Origin: Methylomonas montana
GTDB taxonomy: Bacteria; Pseudomonadota; Gammaproteobacteria; Methylococcales; Methylomonadaceae
Direction: 5' to 3'
Assembly (NCBI RefSeq): GCF_030490285.1
Contig: NZ_CP129884.1
Location: 2,790,001 to 2,854,000, forward strand
Length of the DNA stretch: 64,000 bases
Under the pieces are notes generated by a model, which saw only the letters and a program-made list of their open reading frames with translations, was not told the origin of the DNA and made no database searches. This document shows, piece by piece, positions 19,443-28,884 of the stretch; within the stretch, counting starts at the first letter, position 1, and every line of letters begins with the position of its first letter. Both the position numbers and the translations under genes were made by a program.

Positions 19443-19958
19443 ATGGAGAAGCAGCACAGTTTCACGCGCGAAGAATTATTGATGTCCGGCCGAGGCGAGT
19501 TATACGGTCCGGCCAACGCGCAGCTACCGCTTCCCAATATGCTGATGATGGACCGCATCGTCCACATTTCCGATGAAGGCGGCAAATACGGAAAAGGCGA
19601 AATTATCGCCGAATTGGACATCACCCCGGAATTATGGTTTTTCGACTGCCATTTTCAAGGCGACCCGGTCATGCCCGGCTGCTTGGGCCTGGATGCGATG
19701 TGGCAATTGGTCGGCTTCTATTTGTGCTGGTTAGGCGGTCCCGGCAAAGGTCGGGCGCTAGGCTGCGGCGAAGTCAAATTCACCGGACAGGTATTGCCCA
19801 CGGCTAAAAAAGTGACCTACAAAATCGACTTGAAACGCGTGATTTTACGCAAGCTGGTGATGGGCATCGCCGATGCCACCATGGAAGTCGACGGCAAACA
19901 AATCTACGAAGCTACCGATTTACGGGTCGGCTTATTCACTTCCACCCAAGATTTCTAA
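19443..19958 (+). CDS. fabA: 3-hydroxydecanoyl-ACP dehydratase/isomerase FabA
   Basis: Product of 171 residues from ATG 19443 ([13 protein letters not shown]), the normal FabA N-terminus, with an AGGTAAG-like ribosome site upstream. Active-site His70 lies in [14 protein letters not shown] and Asp84 in LGLDAMWQL; the [10 protein letters not shown] strand is also typical. FabA dehydrates 3-hydroxydecanoyl-ACP and isomerises trans-2 to cis-3-decenoyl-ACP, the branch point of anaerobic unsaturated fatty-acid synthesis. It is followed after 10 bases by fabB, the usual operon partner in gammaproteobacteria. Confidence 0.97.
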   Translation: MEKQHSFTREELLMSGRGELYGPANAQLPLPNMLMMDRIVHISDEGGKYGKGEIIAELDITPELWFFDCHFQGDPVMPGCLGLDAMWQLVGFYLCWLGGPGKGRALGCGEVKFTGQVLPTAKKVTYKIDLKRVILRKLVMGIADATMEVDGKQIYEATDLRVGLFTSTQDF

Positions 19959-19968
19959 GGAAACCATC

Positions 19969-21189
19969 ATGAGACGCGCGGTTGTAACAGGTTTAGGGAT
20001 AGTTTCCAGCATCGGCAATAATCGGGACGAAGTGGTCGAATCGTTGAGAACGGGCCGTTCCGGTATCGTGCATGCCGATACTTATCAAGAGCTTGGTTTC
20101 AGAAGCCATGTGCATGGTCCGATCAACATCGATCTGGACGAAATGATCGATCGTAAAATCAAACGCTTCATGGGCGACGGCGCCGCATACAATTATCTGG
20201 CGATGGAACAAGCCATCGCCGATTCCGGCCTGGAAGACAGCCAGGTTTCCAATTTCCGCACCGGTTTGGTGATGGGCTCCGGCGGCCCTTCGACGTCCAA
20301 TTTAGTAGAAGCGGCCGATATTCTGCGCTCCAAAGGCGTAAAAAAAGTCGGCCCTTACATGGTGCCCAGAGCGATGTCCAGCACCAACACTGCTTGCCTG
20401 GCCACACCGTTCAAAATCAAAGGCGTCAATTACACCATTAGCTCGGCTTGCGCGACCAGCGCCCATTGTATCGGCCATGCGATGGAATTGATCCAACTGA
20501 ACAAACAGGACGTGGTGTTCGCCGGCGGCGGCGAAGAACTGCATTGGACCATGTCGGTGCTGTTCGATGCGATGGGCGCCCTGTCCTCCAAATACAACGA
20601 CACCCCGGCCACTGCCTCGCGTCCTTACGACGAAACCCGCGACGGTTTCGTGATTTCCGGCGGCGGCGGCGTGCTGGTGATCGAAGAACTGGAACACGCC
20701 AAAGCGCGCGGCGCGAAAATTTACGGCGAGTTGGTCGGTTATGGCGCCACCTCCGACGGTTACGACATGGTGCAACCGTCCGGTGAAGGCGCTGTGCGTT
20801 GCATGCAACAAGCCATGGCCACGGTAAGCGATAAAATCGATTACATCAATGCCCACGGCACCAGCACCCCGGTTGGCGACACCCGCGAGCTGGAAGCATT
20901 GCGCGCGGTATTTGGCGCGGACGGCGTACCCGCGGTCAGTTCCACCAAATCCTTGACCGGCCATGCCTTGGGCGCGGCCGGCGTCAACGAAGCCATTTAC
21001 TCGCTGCTGATGATGCAGGAAAACTTCTTGAGCGCCTCCGCCAACATCACTCAGCTCGATCCTGGCGCGGCCGGCATTCCAATTGTTAGAGAATATCGGG
21101 ATAACGTGACGCTAAACACCATCATGTCCAACAGCTTCGGTTTCGGCGGCACCAACGCCACGCTGATTTTCCAACGCTACAACGGCTAA
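19969..21189 (+). CDS. fabB: 3-oxoacyl-ACP synthase I FabB
   Basis: Product of 406 residues from ATG 19969 ([14 protein letters not shown]), with an AAGG ribosome site nine bases upstream. An upstream in-frame start would overlap fabA and is rejected. The condensing triad is Cys161 ([10 protein letters not shown]), His296 ([12 protein letters not shown]) and His332 ([10 protein letters not shown]). FabB elongates cis-3-decenoyl-ACP and so commits the FabA product to unsaturated fatty acids. A short GC-rich hairpin follows at 21200. Confidence 0.97.
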   Translation: MRRAVVTGLGIVSSIGNNRDEVVESLRTGRSGIVHADTYQELGFRSHVHGPINIDLDEMIDRKIKRFMGDGAAYNYLAMEQAIADSGLEDSQVSNFRTGLVMGSGGPSTSNLVEAADILRSKGVKKVGPYMVPRAMSSTNTACLATPFKIKGVNYTISSACATSAHCIGHAMELIQLNKQDVVFAGGGEELHWTMSVLFDAMGALSSKYNDTPATASRPYDETRDGFVISGGGGVLVIEELEHAKARGAKIYGELVGYGATSDGYDMVQPSGEGAVRCMQQAMATVSDKIDYINAHGTSTPVGDTRELEALRAVFGADGVPAVSSTKSLTGHALGAAGVNEAIYSLLMMQENFLSASANITQLDPGAAGIPIVREYRDNVTLNTIMSNSFGFGGTNATLIFQRYNG

Positions 21190-21199
21190 TTTCTAGCGC

Positions 21200-21221
21200 G
21201 GTTGGAGCCCAGGCTCCAGCC
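21200..21221. repeat. GC-rich hairpin between fabB and ttcA
   Basis: The sequence from 21200 forms a GG(T)TGGAGCC / GGCTCCAGCC stem with almost no loop and one G-T pair. No T-run follows, so it is more likely a REP-type palindrome or an RNA-stabilising hairpin than a terminator. Confidence 0.45.
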
Positions 21222-21236
21222 GCCTCGCCAATATCC

Positions 21237-22094
21237 ATGTCCGATCCAGAACAAAAATCCCGCACCCAATTCAACAAGCTGCAAAAACGCCTACGGCGTA
21301 GTGTTGGCGAGGCAATTGCCGATTTCAACATGATCGAACCTGACGACAAGATCATGGTCTGTCTGTCCGGCGGCAAAGACTCTTATACGATGCTGGACAT
21401 TTTGCTGAATTTGCAGAAAACCGCGCCGGTTCATTTCGAGATCATCGCCGTCAATCTGGATCAAAAACAGCCGGGTTTTCCGGAACATGTATTGCCGGAA
21501 TATCTGCAGTCGATAGGCGTGCCCTACCACATCATCGAGCACGATACCTATAGCATCGTCAAACGCATCATCCCGGAAGGCCAAACCACTTGCAGCCTGT
21601 GCTCAAGGCTGCGGCGCGGTACGCTGTACGGTTTCGCCAAGGAACATAAGATCACCAAGATCGCCCTCGGCCATCACCGCGACGACATCATCGAAACCTT
21701 TTTTCTAAACATGTTCTACGCCGGCAAGCTGAAAGCCATGCCGCCGAAACTGCTCAGCGACGATAAACAAAACATCGTGATTCGGCCCTTGGCTTATTGC
21801 CGGGAAAAAGACATCAACCGCTTCGCGGCTTTCAAGCAGTTTCCGATCATCCCTTGCAATCTGTGCGGCTCGCAAGAAAACCTGCAGCGCAAGGCGATGA
21901 AACAGATGTTGAACGGCTGGGATAAACAGTTTCCGGGCCGCATCGAAACCATTTTCGCCAGCCTGCAAAACATCGCGCCTTCGCAAATGGCCGACACCAG
22001 CTTGTTTGATTTTGCCGGCCTGCGCCGCGACCCCGAATCGGCCCTGCCGCGAGTCGTCTCTGCCGAAGCTGGACTGGACATCCTTGAACGCTAA
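21237..22094 (+). CDS. ttcA: tRNA 2-thiocytidine(32) biosynthesis protein TtcA
   Basis: Product of 285 residues. The PP-loop [10 protein letters not shown] near residue 45 binds [13 protein letters not shown] holds two cysteines that ligate the Fe-S cluster, and CNLCGSQ later in the chain fits the third ligand region. TtcA adenylates and thiolates cytidine 32 in a subset of tRNAs using an Fe-S cluster. Length and motif order are standard. It stands alone between fabB and galE. Confidence 0.93.
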   Translation: MSDPEQKSRTQFNKLQKRLRRSVGEAIADFNMIEPDDKIMVCLSGGKDSYTMLDILLNLQKTAPVHFEIIAVNLDQKQPGFPEHVLPEYLQSIGVPYHIIEHDTYSIVKRIIPEGQTTCSLCSRLRRGTLYGFAKEHKITKIALGHHRDDIIETFFLNMFYAGKLKAMPPKLLSDDKQNIVIRPLAYCREKDINRFAAFKQFPIIPCNLCGSQENLQRKAMKQMLNGWDKQFPGRIETIFASLQNIAPSQMADTSLFDFAGLRRDPESALPRVVSAEAGLDILER

Positions 22095-22109
22095 CCATGG
22101 AATGCTACG

Positions 22110-23156
22110 ATGACACAGACGATTTTAGTAACGGGCGGTACCGGTTTTATCGGTAGCCATACCTGCGTAGAACTTTTGAACAATGGCTTTGAGGTCATCG
22201 TTGTCGACAATCTCAGTAACAGTAAAATCGAATCACTCCGGCGCATAGAAACCATCACCTCACAAAAGCCCGGTTTCTATCAGGCCGACATTACCGACCA
22301 AGCCGCAATACGCAACATTTTCCAAGCCCATAAAATCGATGCAGTGATCCATTTCGCGGGTTTGAAAGCCGTCGGCGAATCCTGCCAGCAACCCTTGAGT
22401 TATTACCGTAACAACATCTACGGCACCCTGGCATTGCTGGAAGTGATGGCGGAATTTTCGGTCAAACGCTTCGTATTCAGTTCGTCGGCCACCGTTTACG
22501 GCGACCCGCACAGCGTGCCGATCCTGGAAAGCTTTCCGTTGCAAGCCACCAATCCTTATGGCCGCACCAAGTTGTTCATCGAAGAAATTCTGCGCGACGT
22601 CAGCAACGCCGACGCCTTGAACAATAACAGCCAACCCTGGCAGATCGCCATCTTGCGTTATTTCAATCCCATCGGTGCCCATAGCAGCGGGTTGATAGGC
22701 GAAGACCCCAACGGCATTCCGAATAATCTGATGCCCTATCTATCGCAAGTCGCCATCGGCAAACTACCGATTCTATCGGTGTTCGGCGATGATTATCCGA
22801 CCAAGGACGGCACTGGCGTCCGCGATTACATTCATGTCGTGGATCTTGCCCAAGGCCATATCAAGGCACTGGAATATTTATTGGGACAGGACATTGATGC
22901 GGCGGTTTGCGATGCCGTCAATCTGGGCACCGGTAACGGATACAGCGTGCTTGAGATGGTCAATACTTTTATCGAAGTGACCGGCCAACCGGTACCTTAT
23001 AAAATCGCGCCGCGCCGAGCCGGCGACGTGGCGGCCTGTTACGCCGACCCAGGCCAGGCGGCGCAAAAAATGGCTTGGAAAGCCGAACGAACCTTAACAC
23101 AGATGATGGCCGATGCCTGGCATTGGCAGAAAAAAAATCCTAACGGTTACGCCTGA
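22110..23156 (+). CDS. galE: UDP-glucose 4-epimerase
   Basis: Product of 348 residues. GGTGFIGSHTCVELL is the NAD-binding Rossmann loop. The catalytic SSSATVYG serine region and YGRTK (Tyr-x-x-x-Lys) are present, as are the sugar-binding NPIGAHSSG and GTGVRDYIHVVDLA segments typical of GalE. It interconverts UDP-glucose and UDP-galactose, supplying polysaccharide synthesis. Its last 10 bases overlap the convergent GGDEF gene. It starts 15 bases after ttcA and may be co-transcribed with it. Confidence 0.95.
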   Translation: MTQTILVTGGTGFIGSHTCVELLNNGFEVIVVDNLSNSKIESLRRIETITSQKPGFYQADITDQAAIRNIFQAHKIDAVIHFAGLKAVGESCQQPLSYYRNNIYGTLALLEVMAEFSVKRFVFSSSATVYGDPHSVPILESFPLQATNPYGRTKLFIEEILRDVSNADALNNNSQPWQIAILRYFNPIGAHSSGLIGEDPNGIPNNLMPYLSQVAIGKLPILSVFGDDYPTKDGTGVRDYIHVVDLAQGHIKALEYLLGQDIDAAVCDAVNLGTGNGYSVLEMVNTFIEVTGQPVPYKIAPRRAGDVAACYADPGQAAQKMAWKAERTLTQMMADAWHWQKKNPNGYA

Positions 23157-24304
23157 GCCGGCTCCAAAGCCAACACCAATCCGCCGTGTTCAACACGGTT
23201 CCGACCGTTGCGCTTGGCCTCGTATAATGCAGTATCGGCGGCTTGAATCAGTTGCAGAGCGATATCGGGCACTCGTTTTTTCAGCGACCGATTGGGTTGA
23301 TAGGTTGCCGCACCGATCGAAATAGTCACCGGTATTGATTGATCGGCATGCTCGATTCCCAGATTGGCGATGCTGACCCGAATCCGTTCAGCAATTTCGG
23401 CGGCGCTACGCTGATCGCTTTGCGACAATAAAGCCACGAACTCCTCGCCGCCGTAACGCGCCATTACATCGTTATTGCGCAGCTGCTTTTTGATCGCCCC
23501 CGCCACTAGCGTCAACACATGATCGCCAGCCTGATGACCGAAACCGTCGTTAATGCGTTTAAAAAAATCGATGTCCAAGAATAAGCACGACAAAGGTTCA
23601 CGGTCCCGTTGACTGCGATCCAATTCTTCTTCGATACGCTGCTCGAGGAAACGCCTATTGTTCACGCCTGTCAAAGGATCGACCAAACTGGTGCGGCGCA
23701 TGGTTTCGACATTGAGATTATTTTCCAGGCAAATACCGATCACCGAGGCAATATGCTCGACAAAATCCGTAGCCATACCCTGAATAAAGCGATCGGTCCG
23801 ATAGCTGCCGAGATTAAGAGAGCCCAGATATTTGTCGCGGCGAATTAACGGTGCTATCACCACTGACGCCGGCTTTTGCAGGCTCGACTCGGAAAAAAAC
23901 TGTTCGCAAACTGCGGTTTGATAACTGCCGAGAAAAGGCTGGCTGGATAAAACGAAACTGTTTCGCACCTGCAATTCGCTATTAACCAAAAACAAGCCTT
24001 CCCGATTTCGGAAACCATAGTTGTCGCTATCCAGATAATCGGCAATTTCGTTTTTAGGGTCGATCAAACACAAACTGACGACATCCAAATCGAATAAGGC
24101 CGGCGTTTGGCCGAGAATGAATTCGATCATTTCCGCCAAGGAATTTAACCCTAACAAACGCATCTCGAAGCTTTGTAAACGCTTCAGCGTCAGACTATTG
24201 TGTTGGACGCGGTTTAGCATGCCATCCAAGTGACTTTCCAACACACGCAAATCTGTTGTTATATCCTGTTCCAATCGAGACCTCAGCCGCTTGATCAAGC
24301 ACAT
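23147..24304 (-). CDS. Diguanylate cyclase with DUF484/GAF-like sensor
   Basis: About 385 residues from ATG 24304 (MCLIKRLRSRLEQD). A longer frame to 24352 exists but gives a less usual N-terminus. An N-terminal coiled coil (about 5-50) leads into a GAF-like domain of the DUF484 type (about 50-210; LAEMIEFIL, VSLCLIDP, LGSLNLGS). A GGDEF domain follows with active motif GGEEF. The RxxD inhibitory site is RNND, five residues before it, so product feedback is likely. No membrane segment is seen, so the sensor is cytoplasmic. It converges on galE with a 10-base overlap. Confidence 0.9.
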   Translation of the reverse strand: MCLIKRLRSRLEQDITTDLRVLESHLDGMLNRVQHNSLTLKRLQSFEMRLLGLNSLAEMIEFILGQTPALFDLDVVSLCLIDPKNEIADYLDSDNYGFRNREGLFLVNSELQVRNSFVLSSQPFLGSYQTAVCEQFFSESSLQKPASVVIAPLIRRDKYLGSLNLGSYRTDRFIQGMATDFVEHIASVIGICLENNLNVETMRRTSLVDPLTGVNNRRFLEQRIEEELDRSQRDREPLSCLFLDIDFFKRINDGFGHQAGDHVLTLVAGAIKKQLRNNDVMARYGGEEFVALLSQSDQRSAAEIAERIRVSIANLGIEHADQSIPVTISIGAATYQPNRSLKKRVPDIALQLIQAADTALYEAKRNGRNRVEHGGLVLALEPAQA

Positions 24305-24634
24305 AAGACTAGCAGTTTTCACGAAAAAAGTGTGAACCAGTCGATAGCACAAACAGAGTCCATTCGCTTTAAGAAAAACCAGTCATTTCCCCTCGTTAAT
24401 AAGGCATTTGTCGCACATTCCCAGTTCAGATATTTATCTGCGCCATTAACAGCTGAGCCCGCTGCTGACTTACCGATGCCAGGGTGTCGGCACTCAGAAT
24501 TCCTGCCGCGTTGCCGCTGACTTGGCATGTCGGCGATTTCCCGATGACCACCAAAGCTATATAACACAGTTTAATTAAATCAGCCGCACTCTCGATCCAT
24601 CTTCAAACCGCTTAAGCCATTGAATAGGTGTATC

Positions 24635-24661
24635 AGCCGGAAATCAGGCACGATTCCGGCT
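24635..24661. repeat. Hairpin just upstream of the ECF sigma gene
   Basis: AGCCGGA (24635-24641) and TCCGGCT (24655-24661) pair around a 13-base loop, 33 bases before ATG 24694. It could lie in the 5' leader. The rest of 24305-24693 holds no gene or box I can support; I saw no match to a Fur box. Confidence 0.35.
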
Positions 24662-24693
24662 AGCTATTGCGAACCATTGAACTTCACGCCGAC

Positions 24694-25206
24694 ATGCCCA
24701 ATCGCCATATTCGCCTCATGGACTTTCTGTTCCAAAGACACAACAAGGAACTGCTGGTGTTCGCCGAACAACGCGCCGGCCGCCAACATGCCGAGGATCT
24801 GGTTCAGGATGCTTATCTCAGGCTCTTGCAGCACGGCAACACCGACGCCATCGACAACCATCGCGCCTATCTGTATCGCATCACTGCCAACCTGAGCGGC
24901 GACCTGCATAGACGCGGGCAAATCGTCCCTTTTGTCAACGACGAGGAATCGGAAACGGATACCCTAGCCTGTCCGATGCCGCAACCCGATGCGGTCGCCG
25001 AAAGCCGGGAACGCCTGCGAATTTGCCTGCGATCCCTGGACAGCCTGCCGGAAATCGTCCGCACCGTGTTCCTGTTGCATCGCGTCGATGGCCTGACGTA
25101 TACCGAAATCGCCAAGGCTTTCGCGATCCCGCCGCGCACCGTCGAGCGCTATTGCATCAAGGCGCTGGCCCACTGCAGCAAATCCGTCAACCGGGGCTTT
25201 GACTAA
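24694..25206 (+). CDS. ECF sigma factor, FecI/FpvI type
   Basis: About 170 residues from ATG 24694; TTG 24667 and ATG 24718 are alternative starts. Region 2 is recognisable (AGRQHAEDLVQDAYLRLL and DNHRAYLYRITANL), as is region 4 (LDSLPEIVRTVFLLHRVDGLTYTEIAKAF, then PPRTVERYCIKALAHC). This is the FecI-like group that transcribes TonB-receptor genes after a signal from a FecR partner. The FecR-like gene follows 57 bases later and an STN-bearing receptor after that, so its target is most likely the promoter in 26245-26413. Confidence 0.9.
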   Translation: MPNRHIRLMDFLFQRHNKELLVFAEQRAGRQHAEDLVQDAYLRLLQHGNTDAIDNHRAYLYRITANLSGDLHRRGQIVPFVNDEESETDTLACPMPQPDAVAESRERLRICLRSLDSLPEIVRTVFLLHRVDGLTYTEIAKAFAIPPRTVERYCIKALAHCSKSVNRGFD

Positions 25207-25263
25207 TATCGGCAAATCCCGTCCGGCCGTCGCAGCCGGTTGCGGATGCGATACACTAAAGCC

Positions 25264-26244
25264 ATGAACCGACTCACCCCGCCAATTTCTCCATCGCTGC
25301 ACGAACAAGCCAGTCATTGGGTGGTCAGACTGCACGCACCCGATTGCTCGGCCAGCGAGCGCCGGGCGTTTCAGGATTGGCTGGCGTTAAGCCCTCGCCA
25401 TCGCCAGAGCTATCAAAACGCCGAAGCGATTTGGCGAGATTTTAGTAGCGTCGACGCACAACCCGACCCGCGACTGATTGCGGCCAGAAACGGATTACGC
25501 CGTGCGCAAATCGCGCGTCGCCGGGCAATCCACGGCAAACGGCTGTCGATAGCCGCCTCGTTACTGATAGCGGCAATAGGCGTGCCGCTGGCCTGGGACT
25601 GGATAAACACCGACCGTTATTTGACGCTGAAAGGCCAACGGCAACACATCGCGCTCCGCGATGGCTCGACGATCGAACTCAACAGCAACAGCCAGATACG
25701 AGTCCACTACGGCTGGCGCAGCCGCGAAGCGGTGCTGGAACGCGGCGAAGCGTTATTCAACGTGGCGCACGACGAGAGCAAACCATTCGACGTCGTCGCC
25801 GGCAATGGCAAGATCCACGACATCGGCACCCGTTTCAACGTGCGTTTGCTAAACAACGCCGTCACGGTCAGTGTGCTGGAAGGCGAAGTCGCCGTTGCCA
25901 CCGAACATCGGCCTATTCCGCAAAATCTGGCGGCCGGCCAGCAGATTAAATACGATGCTGCTGGCCTAGCATCGTCCGCGCCGACCAGTTTCGACGCCAC
26001 TACTGTCGCCGCCTGGCGGGAAGGCATGCTGGTATTTAAAAAGACCGCGCTGGCTGAAGTTCTGGAACAGCTGAGCCGTTATCACGACGTCGAACTCAGT
26101 GTCGCCGACCCGCAATTGCAAAACCTTAAAGTCAGCGGCGACTTTCCCACCGACGACTTGAATCTTGCCCTCAATGCCATCAGCGCTGCGTTGCCGATCA
26201 AGGCTGTTCGAAAAAACGAGCGACTGATCGAATTCGAACGCTGA
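25264..26244 (+). CDS. FecR-type transmembrane anti-sigma regulator
   Basis: Product of 326 residues from ATG 25264. The cytoplasmic N-terminal DUF4880 region (HEQASHWVVRLHAPD, FQDWLALSPRHRQSY) binds the sigma factor in this family. One membrane helix follows (about 85-103; SIAASLLIAAIGVPLAW). The periplasmic FecR domain (LRDGSTIELNSNSQI, GEALFNVAHDESKPFDV, VSVLEGEVAV) and a C-terminal DUF4974-like domain contact the receptor STN domain. It passes the receptor-occupied signal across the inner membrane to the ECF sigma encoded upstream. Confidence 0.92.
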   Translation: MNRLTPPISPSLHEQASHWVVRLHAPDCSASERRAFQDWLALSPRHRQSYQNAEAIWRDFSSVDAQPDPRLIAARNGLRRAQIARRRAIHGKRLSIAASLLIAAIGVPLAWDWINTDRYLTLKGQRQHIALRDGSTIELNSNSQIRVHYGWRSREAVLERGEALFNVAHDESKPFDVVAGNGKIHDIGTRFNVRLLNNAVTVSVLEGEVAVATEHRPIPQNLAAGQQIKYDAAGLASSAPTSFDATTVAAWREGMLVFKKTALAEVLEQLSRYHDVELSVADPQLQNLKVSGDFPTDDLNLALNAISAALPIKAVRKNERLIEFER

Positions 26245-26413
26245 CCACGCCCACATCAATCTCCGCTTCGCGGATACCGTTAGAACTAGCCATTGAATCG
26301 TTGTAATCCGCACCTTTTAAATATTTTTAACCCATCGAAAAAAAAGTGGCGCCTTCACCATAGATAACCGCTCTTACTGGGTAGTGAAATCACCACACAC
26401 CACGGGAGGGCAA

Positions 26414-28807
26414 ATGTATTCACTTTCGAGAACGCTAGTCGGCGGGCTGCTGACCGGCACTGCGCTGGTTGCTGCGGCTCAGGAACCAAGCTATCAGTTG
26501 AACATTCCGGCGCAAGCCCTGTCCAGCGCGCTGGACACGCTCAAACAGCAGACCGGCCTGCATCTGTTCTACGCGGAGCAAACGCTAGCCGGCAAAACCA
26601 GTGCGGCGCTGCAAGGCACTTATAGCGCCAAACAGGCGATAGCGATTCTGGTCGGCGGCGCCAGTCTGAGTTACACCTTTACTGCCGACAATGCCGTATC
26701 GATTAAGCCGCTAGAAGTGAACAGTTTGCCGGCGGTAACTGTCTCCGGACAACGCACTTACGATCCCACCGCCCCCTATAACAAGGACTACTCGGTTCCC
26801 AACACCAGTTTCGCCACTAAAACCGACACGCCGATCATGGAGACACCGCTAAACGTGCAGGTGATTCCGAAGGCGGTACTGGATGACAATCAAGCCATAA
26901 AACTCGATCAGGCCGTCAAATACGTTAGCGGCGTGACCACCGGTCAGGCTGCAGGAGGCTTGACCGACCAAGTTACCATCCGCGGTTTTTATAACTACAA
27001 CCTGTTTCGCAACGGCTTTCGTATCGATGCATCGGGCCCTGAAGGCACAAGGAATATGGCAAACGTACAAACCCTGGAAGTATTAAAGGGGCCTGCCGCG
27101 ATGTTATATGGGCGAGTCGAACCCGGCGGAATGCTGAATATTGTCACTAAAAAACCCTTGGATACCGCCTATTACGCTTTGCAGCAGCAATTCGGCTCTT
27201 TTGATTTATTCCGCACCAGTATCGATGCCACTGGGCCGATTACCGAGAATAAGGATTTGTTGTATCGAATGAATATTGCCTTTGAAAAGAGCGGTTCGTT
27301 CCGGGAAAACGTGGATTACGACAAACTGTTCGTCGCGCCGGTACTGCAATGGAATATCAGTCCGGATACAACAGCACTTTTAGAACTCGAGTATCGTAAG
27401 GAAAACAATGTTTACGATCTTCACTCAAGGCCGTTAATCATCGATGGCACCAGAGCTGATGGTTCTTGGATCAATCCGCGTCTGGCGGATATTCCGCGCG
27501 AACGGAATTTGATGGAGGACAACCGCAACCATGTCGAAGACAAGCTGATCGGCTTTAATCTTACCCATAAATTTAACGACGATTGGGTATTGACCGAGCA
27601 GTTGAATATCCAATTATTGGACCGAGACCGTTTGGTGATGCTGCCCGGCACGTTGCAAGCCGACCAACGCACATTGAATAGGCGCATCCTCACCAGCGAC
27701 TTTTTCATAAACGACAGTTATTTCACGACCACCAATTTGACCGGCCATTTCGATACCGGATTTTTGAAACACACCTTGTTGATAGGCGGCGATTATTACC
27801 TGCAAGACATGAATTCCGTCGGTTATAGCAGCACGGCCGCGAGTACCATCGACATCTACAACCCCGTTCACACCGGCAATCCGCCCATCGATCCCACGAC
27901 GCGCGCCAGCCAGTCGTTCCATACAAAAACTGATTTTTACGGCATTTATCTGCAGGACCAAATCAAGCTGCCTTATAACGTCCACGTCATGGGTGGCTTT
28001 CGCTATCAAAATGTCGAGCAATACGATGTACTTGCCGGACAAATCGGCCAGAAAGCCGATGCGGTGACGCCGCAGGTTGGCGTTCTTTGGCAGCCGATGA
28101 ATTGGTTGAGTCTATACGGCAACTACGTCGAAAATTTTGGCGTTACCAACGGTAATCTAACGAGTGATAGATCGTTTTTGCCGCCGGAAACGGCGCAGCA
28201 ATGGGAAGTGGGCTTTAAAACCGCATTTTTCGATGACCGATTAACCAGTACGGTCGCCTATTACCAATTGACCAAACAAAACATTGCAACTACCGACTTG
28301 ATCAATCCAAACTTTTCCGTAGCGACTGGCGAAGCGCAAAGCCGGGGCGTTGAAGTGGATGTCAAAGGCGAAATATTGCCGGGATGGAACACCATAGCCA
28401 CCTACGCGTATACCGAAACCGAAGTCCTTAAAGAAAACAACCCAGATAACATAAGGGTTGGCGGCGGCTTTCGCGGCATTCCCAAACAGACCTCCACGCT
28501 GTGGACGACATACGATTTCCAGCAGGAATATCTACGCGGACTCAAGCTTGGGGCGGGTCTGGAACTGGTCAGCGATAAGAAAGCCACTTTCGACAATCAC
28601 GACTTTAGTTTTGCCGGCTACGGCGTCATCGATCTATTGGCAGCCTACACGCGGAAAGTGGCAAAAACTAATGTGACGTTACAGCTCAACGTGACCAATT
28701 TACTGGACAAGGAATATGTCCACGACGGATTTGCGATGCCGTTTCAAACCCGTGCAACCTGGGGCACGCCGCGATCTTTCATGGGTTCGGTCAAGGTCGA
28801 GTTTTAA
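26414..28807 (+). CDS. TonB-dependent siderophore receptor with STN signalling domain
   Basis: Product of 797 residues from ATG 26414, which has an excellent GGGAGGG ribosome site; a GTG at 26384 is rejected. The signal peptide ends near VAAAQ|E. An STN domain (about 25-100; LNIPAQALSSALDTLKQQTG, then GTYSAKQAIAILV) interacts with FecR-type regulators. The plug carries the siderophore-receptor motifs METPLNVQVIPKAVL, LKGPAAMLYGRVEPGGMLNI and VTKKP, and a barrel ends in KVEF. It resembles FpvA/FhuE-type ferric-siderophore receptors. Together with the two genes upstream it forms a cell-surface signalling set. Confidence 0.93.
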   Translation: MYSLSRTLVGGLLTGTALVAAAQEPSYQLNIPAQALSSALDTLKQQTGLHLFYAEQTLAGKTSAALQGTYSAKQAIAILVGGASLSYTFTADNAVSIKPLEVNSLPAVTVSGQRTYDPTAPYNKDYSVPNTSFATKTDTPIMETPLNVQVIPKAVLDDNQAIKLDQAVKYVSGVTTGQAAGGLTDQVTIRGFYNYNLFRNGFRIDASGPEGTRNMANVQTLEVLKGPAAMLYGRVEPGGMLNIVTKKPLDTAYYALQQQFGSFDLFRTSIDATGPITENKDLLYRMNIAFEKSGSFRENVDYDKLFVAPVLQWNISPDTTALLELEYRKENNVYDLHSRPLIIDGTRADGSWINPRLADIPRERNLMEDNRNHVEDKLIGFNLTHKFNDDWVLTEQLNIQLLDRDRLVMLPGTLQADQRTLNRRILTSDFFINDSYFTTTNLTGHFDTGFLKHTLLIGGDYYLQDMNSVGYSSTAASTIDIYNPVHTGNPPIDPTTRASQSFHTKTDFYGIYLQDQIKLPYNVHVMGGFRYQNVEQYDVLAGQIGQKADAVTPQVGVLWQPMNWLSLYGNYVENFGVTNGNLTSDRSFLPPETAQQWEVGFKTAFFDDRLTSTVAYYQLTKQNIATTDLINPNFSVATGEAQSRGVEVDVKGEILPGWNTIATYAYTETEVLKENNPDNIRVGGGFRGIPKQTSTLWTTYDFQQEYLRGLKLGAGLELVSDKKATFDNHDFSFAGYGVIDLLAAYTRKVAKTNVTLQLNVTNLLDKEYVHDGFAMPFQTRATWGTPRSFMGSVKVEF

Positions 28808-28884
28808 CCCGGAACCGGTCTGGGAGGGTGCGCGCGCCGCGCATGCCCACCCGCCGCTTCGTATACCACAGCCAATGCCGTATT

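Noticed and set aside
22878-23325. Frames overlapping the galE/GGDEF convergent junction
   Set aside because: Both real genes read clearly through to their stops; the other frames are by-products.
24319-24567. Minus-strand frame of about 82 residues upstream of the ECF sigma gene
   Set aside because: No ribosome site, no motif and no family resemblance; it overlaps the start of the adjacent GGDEF gene's upstream region and is likely non-coding.
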